From Methanomassiliicoccales archaeon RumEn M2 (lineage in GTDB: Archaea > Thermoplasmatota > Thermoplasmata > Methanomassiliicoccales > Methanomethylophilaceae): DNA of 64,000 nt. The stretch lies in contig LJKL01000013.1 of NCBI GenBank assembly GCA_001421175.1, forward strand, positions 1-64,000, in the 5' to 3' direction. The position numbers were made by a program, and so were the translations under genes. Below, one piece after another: positions 16,075 to 24,946 of this stretch (position 1 is its first letter; every line of letters starts with the position of its first letter). The notes under the pieces are model-generated. The model worked only from the letters and a program-made list of their open reading frames with translations, was not told the origin of the DNA and ran no database searches.

Positions 16075-16305
16075 TCATTTGAACTCGGTGGTTTCCGCGC
16101 TGAGGAATTCGTTCCAGAGCTCTAAAGTCTCCTTCGCTTCCTCTTCGTTCATGGTCTGTATGGCGAATCCTGCGTGGATCACTACCCAATCCCCGATATT
16201 CGCTTCCACCATTGATATGTTGGCCTCTCTGATCGTTCCGCCGAAATCGATCTTACCTATCTCCCCGTCTATGGAGAGCAGTTTTCCAGGAGCTGCAAGG
16301 CACAT
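16075..16305 (-). CDS. hypC: HypC/HupF-family hydrogenase maturation chaperone
   Basis: The 76-residue protein starts MCLAAPGKLL. The cysteine at position 2 is the invariant ligand used by HypC to hold the Fe(CN)2CO unit with HypD and pass it to the [NiFe]-hydrogenase large subunit. GDWVVIHAGFAIQ is also typical. The ATG at 16305, with GGGTGA before it, is preferred over an in-frame GTG at 16314 because it exposes Cys2. No other hyp genes are close, so this one is separated from its partners. It directly follows the NAC gene. Confidence 0.92.
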   Translation of the reverse strand: MCLAAPGKLLSIDGEIGKIDFGGTIREANISMVEANIGDWVVIHAGFAIQTMNEEEAKETLELWNEFLSAETTEFK

Positions 16306-16310
16306 TTGTA

Positions 16311-16667
16311 TCACCCAGTCATTATTTGCAGAATAGCCTCTGCGGGCTGTCCGTTGTTCTCTTCAAGAGCTTTGATCGCGGCATCCCTTCCGCATCCGGT
16401 CTGTGACATGACCAATTCTATATCCTCTTCGGGTATCCCCGGTGCCGCCGCAGTCTCCCCCAGAGGTCTCTCCGCGGGCTCTCCGGTCAGCTGGTAGGTC
16501 TTCTGCCCCTGCACAGTCATGATGTTGACGTCCGGCGAATCAAAGACGTATTCCCTGTCGGCGGTCCTGATGATCACCTGAGTAACGCCCTTCATCGATT
16601 CGTTTTTTATGCCCATCTTGCGCATGGCCTGCTGCATCTGACGCGGGTTCATGCCTCTTCCTGCCAT
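16311..16667 (-). CDS. nac: archaeal nascent polypeptide-associated complex protein (NAC alpha)
   Basis: The 118-residue protein has the archaeal NAC start MAGRGMNPRQMQQAMRKMGI, a NAC beta domain (VIIRTADREYVFDSPDV), and a C-terminal UBA domain (EDIELVMSQTGCGRDAAIKA). NAC forms a homodimer at the ribosome exit and shields new chains. The length is normal. The gene lies between the AlaX-like gene and hypC on the same strand with short gaps. Confidence 0.94.
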   Translation of the reverse strand: MAGRGMNPRQMQQAMRKMGIKNESMKGVTQVIIRTADREYVFDSPDVNIMTVQGQKTYQLTGEPAERPLGETAAAPGIPEEDIELVMSQTGCGRDAAIKALEENNGQPAEAILQIMTG

Positions 16668-16707
16668 GGCGACTCGTATATCAAGGGAACTTATATCCTT
16701 TGAGGGT

Positions 16708-17886
16708 CTACAAGCTAGATAGGATGTCCCCGACAGCATCCGCAGCCTTCTCAACGAATGCTGTGGGATCCGATCCCTTCAGCAGTCCTCCTCTGGAGAA
16801 ATCCTTCTTGCCGCCGCCCTTGCCTCCCACAGATGAGAGGACGTCCGTCAGTATCTTCCTGCAGTCTATTCTTTCGTCCCCGGAGGCCAGTATCACGTAT
16901 GACGGATCGGAATCCGTGGCGAGGATTACTGTGTGCCCCTCGGCCTTCCAGTTTTCCGCCGCCTCTGCCAGAGTATCGATGTCCGCAGGGAACACGCCGT
17001 ATCTGACGGCTGCCCCCGAGATCCGCTTCTCCCCTGCACCGGTCACAAGCGCTTTGCCCGCCTTCTTCAGCATGGCCCTGGTCCCGTTCAGATCAGATAG
17101 GAGGTTGGCAGCGGCCTTCTCCGCATCCGAGGGTTTGCTGTTCAGGGCATCGGAGACCTTCAGGCAGGCGTATGCCAATTCCGAGGAGACCCTCTTCGCG
17201 GCCTCTCCGACCTTGAAATGTATGGCGTAGCCGTCCTTTCCCGAGGAGACCCTCCTGTCCGCGAATACGAACCCGATCTCCTCTGTCTCCATCACATGGA
17301 GGCCGCTGCAGGCTGCGATGTCGAAACCGTCTATCTCCACCACTGAGATCTCGCTGCCCTCTATCCTATCCAGTTTTGCCCTTATGTGCTCCAGCTCCGG
17401 GTCGTCCCGGTCCATGGAGCTCTTGAGAACAGACAGGTTCTCCTCGATGGCCGCATTAACGGACGCAACGGCATCGGAGATGACGTCCCAGCTGACGTCC
17501 CTGTCGATTACGACGTACTTATCGCCGTATTCTATGTCTATCTTTATTATGTTCAAATCGGGAACCAAACGGCTCAGGGCCCCGAACAGCATATGCTCGG
17601 CAGTGTGCCCCTTCATGAGCTCGTAGCGTCTCTCCCAATCCACGCTGCACCATATCTTATCCCCTGCCTCAAGTCCATGGCCGGGGCAAAGGTGCCAGAT
17701 CTCGTTCTTCCTTCTTTCGACTTTCTCGACGGACACCCCTCTGATGGTTCCCTTATCGTGGGCCTGCCCGCCGCCGCCGGGGTAGAACGCAGTGCAATCC
17801 AGGGATACCCAGTCGCCGTCGGTCGCAGAGACGACGGCCTCGAATTCAGTCAGATAGCCGTCGTGTGCGAAGATCTCCTCTGTCAT
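16708..17886 (-). CDS. AlaX-type alanyl-tRNA editing protein with DHHA1 domain (AlaX-L class)
   Basis: The 392-residue protein resembles the C-terminal half of AlaRS: a second-additional domain with the zinc motif HTAEH (residues 94-98) and CSGLH (193-197), then a DHHA1-like C-terminal region ending with GGKGGGKKDF. Free-standing AlaX proteins clear Ser or Gly wrongly attached to tRNA-Ala. I chose the ATG at 17886 (MTEEIFAHDG). The frame is open further upstream but overlaps the Lrp promoter. The gene ends in TAG, a rare stop here, with eight sense codons before the next TGA. Confidence 0.88.
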   Translation of the reverse strand: MTEEIFAHDGYLTEFEAVVSATDGDWVSLDCTAFYPGGGGQAHDKGTIRGVSVEKVERRKNEIWHLCPGHGLEAGDKIWCSVDWERRYELMKGHTAEHMLFGALSRLVPDLNIIKIDIEYGDKYVVIDRDVSWDVISDAVASVNAAIEENLSVLKSSMDRDDPELEHIRAKLDRIEGSEISVVEIDGFDIAACSGLHVMETEEIGFVFADRRVSSGKDGYAIHFKVGEAAKRVSSELAYACLKVSDALNSKPSDAEKAAANLLSDLNGTRAMLKKAGKALVTGAGEKRISGAAVRYGVFPADIDTLAEAAENWKAEGHTVILATDSDPSYVILASGDERIDCRKILTDVLSSVGGKGGGKKDFSRGGLLKGSDPTAFVEKAADAVGDILSSL

Positions 17887-17968
17887 GATATCCTTACCGG
17901 GCTCCCGATTAATTGTAAGATTTAATAAATATGCGATAAAACCTATGAGGCGCACCGGGAAACGTAAT

Positions 17969-18454
17969 ATGTCCGACATCAGGGATTTCGATGAGACAGA
18001 CAGGCGCATAATCGAGCTCATGTGCGTTTCCAGTCAAGGTTCCTACAGGCAGCTGGCGAAGCAGCTGGGCATACATCCTACCACCCTGATCCAAAGGGTG
18101 AAGAATCTGGAATCCAAGGGGATAATCAAAGGCTACAGGGCGAAAGTGGACTACATGCGCATGGGCTTCGAGTTCATGGGGATAGTCCAGATATACGCGG
18201 AGGGCAACATTCTGAATGTCCAGCAGGCCGTCAGGGAACTTCCGCAGGTCATCGGGGTGTTCGATGTGACCGGTGAGTGCGATTCCGTCGCGTGGATAGC
18301 ATGCACGGACAGGGACGAGTTCTCGGTAGCGGTGAAGAGCATTCTGGAGATAGAAGGCGTGAAGAAGACCAATACCATGGTCGTTCTCAATATGATCAAG
18401 GACCCCTTCGATTTCGTTCCCGACGTGCACGGGAAAGCGGGCTCCTCCGAGTAA
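17969..18454 (+). CDS. Lrp/AsnC-family transcriptional regulator
   Basis: The protein of about 161 residues has an N-terminal winged helix-turn-helix (DETDRRIIELM, then LAKQLGIHPTTLIQRVKNLE) and a C-terminal RAM domain (VIGVFDVTGECDSVAWI). Such proteins form octamers and respond to amino acids. A TATA-like TTTAATAAATA lies about 45 bp upstream. With the normal 25-bp spacing, transcription would begin after the earlier in-frame ATG at 17945, which favours the ATG at 17969. It is divergent from the AlaX gene and lies just before aspS. Confidence 0.9.
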   Translation: MSDIRDFDETDRRIIELMCVSSQGSYRQLAKQLGIHPTTLIQRVKNLESKGIIKGYRAKVDYMRMGFEFMGIVQIYAEGNILNVQQAVRELPQVIGVFDVTGECDSVAWIACTDRDEFSVAVKSILEIEGVKKTNTMVVLNMIKDPFDFVPDVHGKAGSSE

Positions 18455-18509
18455 GTATTTTAATATACGCCTTTATTTGCTGATTCATAACCTTCAGAGG
18501 ATGCAGTAA

Positions 18510-20306
18510 ATGATAAGAACCCATACCTGCGGAGAGCTCAGAACGTCCGACATAGGCGCGAAAGTGTGCCTTCAGGGCTGGGTAAGATTCTCCAGGGACC
18601 ACGGAGGAGTGGCTTTCATCGACCTTGCGGACAGATACGGTATAACTCAGGCGGTCTTCGACCCCGAGGATCTTCCCGAAGATGCGGACGCAGGGAATCT
18701 GGCAGAGACGATCAGGACCTTCACCCGCGAATCCGCCGTCTCCGTCCGGGGGATTGTGAGGAGCAGGGTGGCCGGAACGGAGGATGAGAGGAACCCCACG
18801 GGCAGCGTGGAGGTCCTCATCACATCCGCCGAGCTTCTGGGGAGATCGGGCATCCCGCCCTTTGAGGTAGGGGATCAGAAGGAAGGTGTCCTCCCCGGCG
18901 AGGACATAAGGATGAAGTACAGGTACCTGGACCTCAGGAGAACGGAGATGATCCGCACCCTGGAGTTCAGGAGCAGGTTCGTTCACATGGCCCGTCAGTA
19001 TCTGGAGTCCCGGAGCTTCCTGGAGATAGAGACCCCGATACTGGGCAGGAGCACTCCCGAAGGTGCCAGAGACTACATAGTGCCGTCAAGGGTCCACCCC
19101 GGTACATTCTATGCGCTGGCACAGTCCCCGCAGCTTTTCAAGCAGATGCTGATGGTGGGGGGCCTGGACCGTTACTATCAGGTGGCCAGGTGCTTCCGGG
19201 ATGAGGATTCCAGGAAGGACAGGCAGCCCGAGTTCACCCAGTTGGACATGGAGATGTCCTTCGTTGAGGAGAAGGACATACAGGATACCATAGAAGGCAT
19301 GCTGGCACATGTGTGGGAAGGCATCTACGGAAAGAAGCTGCAGATCCCTTTCCGCAGGATATCCTACAAGGAGGCCATGTGGTCATACGGTTCCGACAAG
19401 CCTGATCTCAGATTCGGGCTCAGGCTGAACGATGTCACGGACGTCGCAGGAAAGGCGGATTACGAGATATTCCGCAGGATCATCTCCAAGGGAGGCATAA
19501 TCCTCGGCATAAGGATCGAGGCCGCTCTGGCGGAGAGGATAGGCAGGAATGAGGTGGACCGTTACATAGACTATGCGAAGAAGGTGGGTCTTGGCGGTCT
19601 GACATGGATGAGGGCGAAGGACGGGACTCTCGAGAGCAACATAGTGAAATATTTCAGTCCCGAGGTCATAAAATCCCTGATCAGCAAGCTCAGCGTGAAG
19701 GACGGGGATCTCCTGTTCCTCTTCGCCGGCCCCGAGAAGGCCACCCAGGAGGGTGCCGGGCAGGTAAGGCTCAAGCTCGCAGAGGATCTGGATCTTGTGC
19801 CGGAAGGCGTATTCGAATTCGCATGGCTGGTGGACTGCCCCCTCTTCGAGACCGATCCAGTCTCCGGAAGGCTCACCACATTCCATCACCCCTTCGTCAA
19901 GCCCCGGTCCCCTCTGGATGAGAAGGACGTCAAGGGAAGCTCCTTCGACCTTGTGCTCAACGGCACAGAGCTGGGCTCAGGCTCCCTCAGGATAAACGAT
20001 CCGGACCTGCAGAGGAAGGTATTCTCGATGCTGGGTATGTCCGAGGAGAAAGCAGAGGAGGATTTCGGATTCTTCCTTGAGGCGCTGGGCTACGGCGCTC
20101 CGCCCCACGGGGGCATAGCCCTGGGAATAGACAGGCTGATAGCAATGCTCACGGGGAAGGACACGATACGCGACACGATAGCGTTCCCGAAGAACAAGAG
20201 GGCCCAGTCCCTCTTCGACGATTCGCCTGCCAAGGTGGACGATGAGAAGCTGGAAGAGCTTCAGATAATGTCAATAGCCATCGGCGACCTGGAAGATCTG
20301 GAGTGA
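18510..20306 (+). CDS. aspS: aspartyl-tRNA synthetase, bacterial-type with GAD domain
   Basis: At 598 residues this is the bacterial form, not the roughly 430-residue archaeal form. It has the OB anticodon domain (LQGWVRFSRDHGGVAFIDL), class II motif 2 (ARCFRDEDSRKDRQPEFTQ), an inserted GAD domain after about residue 290 (YGSDKPDLRFGLRL) and motif 3 (GGIALGIDRLIAML). It charges tRNA-Asp and, if nondiscriminating, tRNA-Asn. The convergent neighbour is gatB, the first step in turning Asp-tRNA-Asn or Glu-tRNA-Gln into the amide. The gene has probably come from bacteria. Confidence 0.95.
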   Translation: MIRTHTCGELRTSDIGAKVCLQGWVRFSRDHGGVAFIDLADRYGITQAVFDPEDLPEDADAGNLAETIRTFTRESAVSVRGIVRSRVAGTEDERNPTGSVEVLITSAELLGRSGIPPFEVGDQKEGVLPGEDIRMKYRYLDLRRTEMIRTLEFRSRFVHMARQYLESRSFLEIETPILGRSTPEGARDYIVPSRVHPGTFYALAQSPQLFKQMLMVGGLDRYYQVARCFRDEDSRKDRQPEFTQLDMEMSFVEEKDIQDTIEGMLAHVWEGIYGKKLQIPFRRISYKEAMWSYGSDKPDLRFGLRLNDVTDVAGKADYEIFRRIISKGGIILGIRIEAALAERIGRNEVDRYIDYAKKVGLGGLTWMRAKDGTLESNIVKYFSPEVIKSLISKLSVKDGDLLFLFAGPEKATQEGAGQVRLKLAEDLDLVPEGVFEFAWLVDCPLFETDPVSGRLTTFHHPFVKPRSPLDEKDVKGSSFDLVLNGTELGSGSLRINDPDLQRKVFSMLGMSEEKAEEDFGFFLEALGYGAPPHGGIALGIDRLIAMLTGKDTIRDTIAFPKNKRAQSLFDDSPAKVDDEKLEELQIMSIAIGDLEDLE

Positions 20307-21639
20307 TCACAGCCTCTCAGATATCAGGCGCCTGACGGCGCTGACTATCTCCGCGGAGGAGTATGTTCCGCCTGTCTCCTTCATCACGCCCCCCGATTAT
20401 GCGGTTCGCCGCCTTCTCATTCTTGGCGTAGTCCGCTATCACGGACGGATTCTCGTCCAGTGCCCGTCCGACGATCTCGTCCAGATCGTCGGAGCATACC
20501 CTGCAGGAATCCTCATCGCCTGTCATTATGCAACGGATCCTCATGTTGCATTCGACGTCAGTGATCTCTCCCTTAGCGAATCTCCCGATCATGGACGTTA
20601 TGTCGTCCAGGCTCCCCCTGGACGGCTTGAATCCTTTCCAGTGGGAACTTATGACCCCTGATATGAAGGTCTTGGCAGTCTCGGCATCCGTCGCGGCGGC
20701 CAGTTCCTCGAAGAATCCGGCCAGACCGATGTCAGTGGACACGATCTGCTTGGCAGCCTCCTGCGTCATCCCGTAATCGCCGACGAAACGGGCGATCATC
20801 TCCATGGGCGTCTCCTTGTTCTCTATCTCCGATGCCATTTTGGCTATGTGGTAGACTCCCAGGTCAGGCTCGTTGATGTATCCGTAATCCGCTTCGAACT
20901 CCTTCTTCCTAGCCGAGGTGGTGACTTTGCGCTCCTCATCGAAATGCCTGGTCTCCCTCTCGATCTTCCCTCCGGCCTTGAGGATCTTCGTCTGCCTCAC
21001 CATCTCAAAGGTCAGAGCCCTCTCCACATTCTTCAGGCCGGTGACGTTCTTGACCTCGCATCTCTCCTTGCCGACGGATATGTTGCAGTCGCAGCGGACG
21101 CTCCTCTCGCTGTCGGGTTCAAGATCTATCGTGTGCCTTATATCAGCCAGAAGCGAGGCCAGGAATCTCCTGGCCTCTGCCGGGGATGAGATGTCCGGTT
21201 CGGTGACTATCTCCGCCAGAGGTATGCCGCTGCGGTTGTAGTCTATTAACGAGGAGCCATCGGCGGTCCTCTTTATCTTCCCCGGATCCTCCTCCAGATG
21301 GATCCTTGTGATCCTTATCGGTTTATCCCCGAGCATATAGACCCCGCCCAATCCGATGGGGGTCTCCTGCTGGGTGACCTGGAAGTTCTTGGCCAGGTCC
21401 GGATAGAAGTAGATCTTCCTTGAGAACCAGGTGGTGTCAGGTATGCTGCATCCGAGCATCTTCGCCAATTTCAATCCGAGTCTGAGGGCCTCCCCGTTCA
21501 GGGACGGCTTGGATCCGGGGAATCCCATGCAGGCGGGGCACACCCTGGTGTTGGGCTCCGCACTGCCTTCCGTGGGGCAGGAGCAGAACATCTTGGATCT
21601 GGTGGGAAGCTGAACGTGGACCTCGAGACCTATCTTCAT
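20307..21639 (-). CDS. gatB: Asp/Glu-tRNA amidotransferase subunit B (apparent frameshift)
   Basis: The protein begins MKIGLEVHVQLPTRSKMFC and includes the CPACMGFPGSKP zinc region, YFYPDLAKNFQVTQ and LIDYNRSGIPLAEIVTEP, all GatB hallmarks. Near the 3' end the frame breaks in a C6 run at 20389-20394. Reading five bases restores an ending of the type GGTYSSAEIVSAVRRLI, a YqeY-like tail, and a stop at 20307-20309. The repaired length is 443 residues. GatB activates the aminoacyl-tRNA with ATP. It overlaps gatA by 4 bp. Confidence 0.93.
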
Positions 21640-22940
21640 AAGGATACCTCCGGGCTCCGGGCGTCGAAGCGCTTCTGCCATTCCTCTGCCGCGGACAGCA
21701 GGATATCGTCGTTCCAGTGGTCGGCGACCAGCATCATGCCCACCGGCATGCCTTCGGAATACCCGCAAGGCATCGATATGTGGGGAAGGCCCGAGAGGTT
21801 CGGAGGGACGGAAAGAACGTCCGCATGGTACGTTTCCAAAGCGGACATCCCGGAGATCTCGTCGAATCTCGGGGATATGAACGGCATGGTGGGCGTCAGC
21901 ACGGCATCGAACCTCTCGAATATCCTCTTGTACTCTGAGATGATAGCGTTCCTGACCCCGAGGGCCTTAGCATAGTACTTGTCGCGGAAGCCCATCATCC
22001 TGGTGAAGGTTCCGAGTATGACCCTCCTCTTCGTCTCCTCTCCCAGGTACCGGGACCGCATCTTCGTGAAATAATCATCGAATTTCAGGGTGAGGTCGCC
22101 GTCCTGCCTGCCGTACCTCAGGCCGCAGTATCTGGCTATGTTGGTGGAGCCCTCTGCGGATGCCAGGACGTAGTACGCCGGGAGGGCGTATCTCAAGGTG
22201 TCCATTGACACGGTCTCCACGTCCACCGACATGCTCCTCAGCTCCTCCTCGGCCGATCCCATCGCCGAGTTCACGCCTGCGCTGGCCTCTCCTCTGACAA
22301 CCGCAACAGAGCGGAGCTTCCTGAATCTCTTCTGCAACGGGGGATGATTGCATGAGACAGGGTCCCTCATATCATCACCCGATATCAACGGTAGGTATCT
22401 TCCCAGATCCTTCGCGTCCCCGGAGAGTATTCCGACCTTGTCCATGGAGTTCCCGTAATCTATCAGACCGTATCTGGAAACACGTCCGTAGGTGGGCGCC
22501 ATGCCGTAGACCCCGCAGAATGACGCAGGGCAGGCTATCGACCCTCCCGTGGAGACGCCGAGGGCCACGTGCCCGTCGATGACCGCGGCGGCGCAGGCGG
22601 CGCCCCCCGAGGATCCGCCGCACGACCTCTCGATATCGTACGGGTTCCGGGGCACTCCGTAGGCGGAGTTCATCGAGAAGGACCCGAATCCGAACTCATC
22701 CATGTTGGTCTTCCCCACCAGGAATCCGCCGGCGGATCTCATCCTCTCCACGCATGCCGCATCGAAAACGGGCCTGTAGCCCTCAAGTATGGCGGACCCG
22801 GCACGGGCCTGGAAGCCCACCGCCGTAAGATTGTCCTTGGCTGAGAATGCGAACTCGGCGTCCGTTGAGGTCTCTGGGGTTATCTCGGAGAACATATTGT
22901 ATCTCTCATTGATCTTCGCAAGGTCAGAAAGATCGATCAT
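21636..22940 (-). CDS. gatA: Asp/Glu-tRNA amidotransferase subunit A
   Basis: This 434-residue amidase-signature protein has the catalytic Lys near residue 35 (FAFSAKDNLT), the GGSSGG segment near 109-113, and the nucleophile in VSTGGSIACPASFCG near 134. It frees ammonia from glutamine for transamidation by GatB. The N-terminal region is shorter than in bacteria. It lies between gatC and gatB with 4-bp overlaps on both sides, so the three subunits are translationally coupled. Confidence 0.94.
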   Translation of the reverse strand: MIDLSDLAKINERYNMFSEITPETSTDAEFAFSAKDNLTAVGFQARAGSAILEGYRPVFDAACVERMRSAGGFLVGKTNMDEFGFGSFSMNSAYGVPRNPYDIERSCGGSSGGAACAAAVIDGHVALGVSTGGSIACPASFCGVYGMAPTYGRVSRYGLIDYGNSMDKVGILSGDAKDLGRYLPLISGDDMRDPVSCNHPPLQKRFRKLRSVAVVRGEASAGVNSAMGSAEEELRSMSVDVETVSMDTLRYALPAYYVLASAEGSTNIARYCGLRYGRQDGDLTLKFDDYFTKMRSRYLGEETKRRVILGTFTRMMGFRDKYYAKALGVRNAIISEYKRIFERFDAVLTPTMPFISPRFDEISGMSALETYHADVLSVPPNLSGLPHISMPCGYSEGMPVGMMLVADHWNDDILLSAAEEWQKRFDARSPEVSL

Positions 22941-23209
22941 TGGACCCTGGGCCCCCTGACGTATCTCTCATAGGTGTTCATATTTGCCAGCAGGTCATCG
23001 GCAGGGATGTCCATGCGCGGCTCGTCAGATCTGAGGACGTCGGATACTTCCACGGGATTCACGAGAAGCGCGTCGGAGGAGGGAGCCCCGTCCAGCACCT
23101 GGAAGTAATCCAGTATCTCCTCCAGGTCCTTGCGGTAGAGCTCTATCTCCTCTTCAGTAAGCTCCAGATGTGCTATCCTTGCGACCTTGGTTACTGTTTC
23201 TCTGTCCAT
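22937..23209 (-). CDS. gatC: Asp/Glu-tRNA amidotransferase subunit C
   Basis: The 90-residue protein starts MDRETVTKVARIAHLELTEE and contains a DLEEILDYFQVLD helix. These are typical of GatC, the small belt that holds GatA to GatB. It leads the gatC-gatA-gatB operon. The order and overlaps match archaeal gatCAB units in organisms that lack AsnRS and use the indirect route for Asn-tRNA. Confidence 0.93.
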   Translation of the reverse strand: MDRETVTKVARIAHLELTEEEIELYRKDLEEILDYFQVLDGAPSSDALLVNPVEVSDVLRSDEPRMDIPADDLLANMNTYERYVRGPRVQ

Positions 23210-23396
23210 GGAAGACCGATGGCCTGATTGTCTAATTTGGATATATTAGTAGCGTACTGTGAGCTTTATCGGAATCGAAGGTTCCAATATCGTTTGCGTT
23301 ATCCGGAATATCATAATCTTTTCAAATGAGCCACCAGGGAAGACGATTCCCGAGAAAGAGTTAAAAGCGGGTTGCCAGTTATGAAGCGTGATAGAT

Positions 23397-23906
23397 ATGG
23401 CCGATGATCTAGGAAAGAAGCTCGCAGCGGGCATGAAGGCGATGGATGAGGGGGACTTCAAGAAGGCCTACTCCCAATTCAAGAAGTTGTGCGTTGAGAA
23501 TCCTAATGACGCCGAATGCTGGTACTATAAAGCAGAATGCGGCAGCCTGGCCTCCGGGATGTTCGGTGCCAAGATCTCGAATGAGGAGATAATGGAGGCA
23601 TATAACAAAGCAATCGAACTGGATCCTGAGAACGCCGATTATTACCAGTCCTACGGCCAGTTCTGCATATCCATCAACAAGTACGATGAGGCCGAGAAGG
23701 CCTATTGCGAAGCGGCAGAAGTGGATGAGTCCAGATCCTCCGCGCTATACTCGGAGTTCGCCGTTACGTTCTTCGACAACGTAATGGCGTCATACGGTGA
23801 GATAATGGAGGATCCGAAGGCCAGGGCGCCGTACGCGAAGAAAGCTCTCAAGTACATGCTAATGGCGCTGGAACTCGATCCGGCAGAGGCCAAGAGCCTG
23901 CTCTAG
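23397..23906 (+). CDS. tetratricopeptide-repeat protein
   Basis: The protein of about 169 residues has TPR-like helices, with repeat-like segments KKAYSQFKKLCVENPNDAE, IMEAYNKAIELDPENADY, YDEAEKAYCEAAEVDES and ALKYMLMALELDPAEA. It is soluble with no signal peptide and probably acts as a protein-binding scaffold. The ATG at 23397 is preferred. A GTG three codons earlier is possible. A TATA-like GTTAAAAG lies about 35 bp upstream. It ends in TAG, the rare stop here. It is convergent with mptA and overlaps it by 4 bp. Confidence 0.75.
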   Translation: MADDLGKKLAAGMKAMDEGDFKKAYSQFKKLCVENPNDAECWYYKAECGSLASGMFGAKISNEEIMEAYNKAIELDPENADYYQSYGQFCISINKYDEAEKAYCEAAEVDESRSSALYSEFAVTFFDNVMASYGEIMEDPKARAPYAKKALKYMLMALELDPAEAKSLL

Positions 23907-24778
23907 GCCCTGAGGTCTCCCAGGGTGGCCTTTCTCTCCGCGAATGCGTTGTGTTTGTGAATCGATTCCTCGGATTCGCTGCGAACGGTAACGCCGACGT
24001 TGTCCGGCAGATCCGTGCAGTTGTCCACCAAAAGCTTCAGGACATCCCTGACGACATCCTCCACGAATTTTGGGTTCCTGTGGGCGTTGATCACAACCGC
24101 CGCCTCATCATCCCTCTTCAGGAGCTCATAGGTCGGCGACGAGAAGGCACCCTCCACCAGGTCAATGAGAAGATCCGCTTCTATGTTGACGTCCTCATCC
24201 ATCTCCAGGATCACGGTGCAGATGTTCCTCTGGTTGTGGGACATGACGGGCCATTCCCTAGAACAGCTCAGAGATTCGGTGACGGTCTCCTGGGCGCAGG
24301 GGCAGGCAGTCATGCCGATGACCTTGACCCCTATGGTCTTACGGACCTTCTCACCGCGTTTGTAAACGCTCTCTCCCAGAAGGGAATACGTCTCCAGGGT
24401 CTCTCTTCCGTTGGGTGTCCGGCTGCTCTTGAAGTAGTCGGCGACCATCCGAACGTTAGCGGTGCTGGCATATTCATGTCTGTCAAGGAGCTTCTTGCAC
24501 ATGTCTGCTGCCAGGTTCTCTATTCCCGACACGGGCTGTCTCACGCTCTCCTCGACTATCTCGCGGAGAACCTCAAGATTCCTCGAGAGGTGGGAGCCTT
24601 TTTGCACTGCAGGAAGGTCCACGAAGATATCTATGGTGCAGGAGAGCGTGCCGCTGTGCCCGTTCTCCCTTCCGTTCCTCTTCACGAATACGGGCTTCTT
24701 CACTCCGGTAACGCCTACTTTGGTGAGCTTGAATCTGTTATCGGTCTCTCTGCTCTGCACGTCACAGACAGGAATCAT
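23903..24778 (-). CDS. mptA: GTP cyclohydrolase MptA (FolE2-type)
   Basis: The 291-residue protein has the FolE2/MptA pattern, with the metal and substrate residues in MTACPCAQ and MSHNQRN and the later AHRNPKFVEDVVRD. MptA opens the ring of GTP as the first step of methanopterin (or related pterin) synthesis and uses Fe(II). Its presence supports a methanogen-type C1 metabolism. I start at the ATG at 24778. A TATA-like CTTTAAAT on the minus strand sits about 25 bp upstream, so the mRNA has almost no leader. Confidence 0.93.
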   Translation of the reverse strand: MIPVCDVQSRETDNRFKLTKVGVTGVKKPVFVKRNGRENGHSGTLSCTIDIFVDLPAVQKGSHLSRNLEVLREIVEESVRQPVSGIENLAADMCKKLLDRHEYASTANVRMVADYFKSSRTPNGRETLETYSLLGESVYKRGEKVRKTIGVKVIGMTACPCAQETVTESLSCSREWPVMSHNQRNICTVILEMDEDVNIEADLLIDLVEGAFSSPTYELLKRDDEAAVVINAHRNPKFVEDVVRDVLKLLVDNCTDLPDNVGVTVRSESEESIHKHNAFAERKATLGDLRA

Positions 24779-24814
24779 GTTGAGGACGTACGCTGAACCT
24801 GATTTAAAGTTATC

Positions 24815-24926
24815 ATTTAGCAACAGCGTTTTAGGTAGGTATCCGAAGGGCCACCATATGCCTGGTGACGGCCGTCCTGCATTTAGCAACAGCGTTTTAG
24901 GTAGGCATCCGAAGGACCAATATATG
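24815..24926. repeat. two direct 46-bp repeats, 66-bp period, upstream of rnhB
   Basis: Copy 1 (24815-24860) and copy 2 (24881-24926) both begin ATTTAGCAACAGCG and TTTTAGGTAGG. They differ at only a few bases over 46 bp. Copy 2 ends in CCAATATATGCG, a good TATA box 25 bp before the rnhB ATG. Copy 1 has CCACCATATG at the same place. The pattern looks like a recent tandem duplication of a promoter segment. The pieces are too few for a CRISPR and the spacing is 20 bp. Confidence 0.85.
24917..24926 (+). promoter_or_regulatory. TATA box for rnhB, probably leaderless transcript
   Basis: The element AATATATG is centred about 25 bp before the rnhB ATG, which would put the transcript start at the start codon itself. 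No ribosome site precedes the ATG, which agrees with leaderless translation. Confidence 0.55.
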
Positions 24927-24946
24927 CGCAGAGAGAATGACCCACG

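Noticed and set aside
24815-24926. Possible CRISPR from the two direct repeats
   Set aside because: Only two copies, one 20-bp spacer, no palindromic repeat and no cas gene nearby. It also contains promoter elements.
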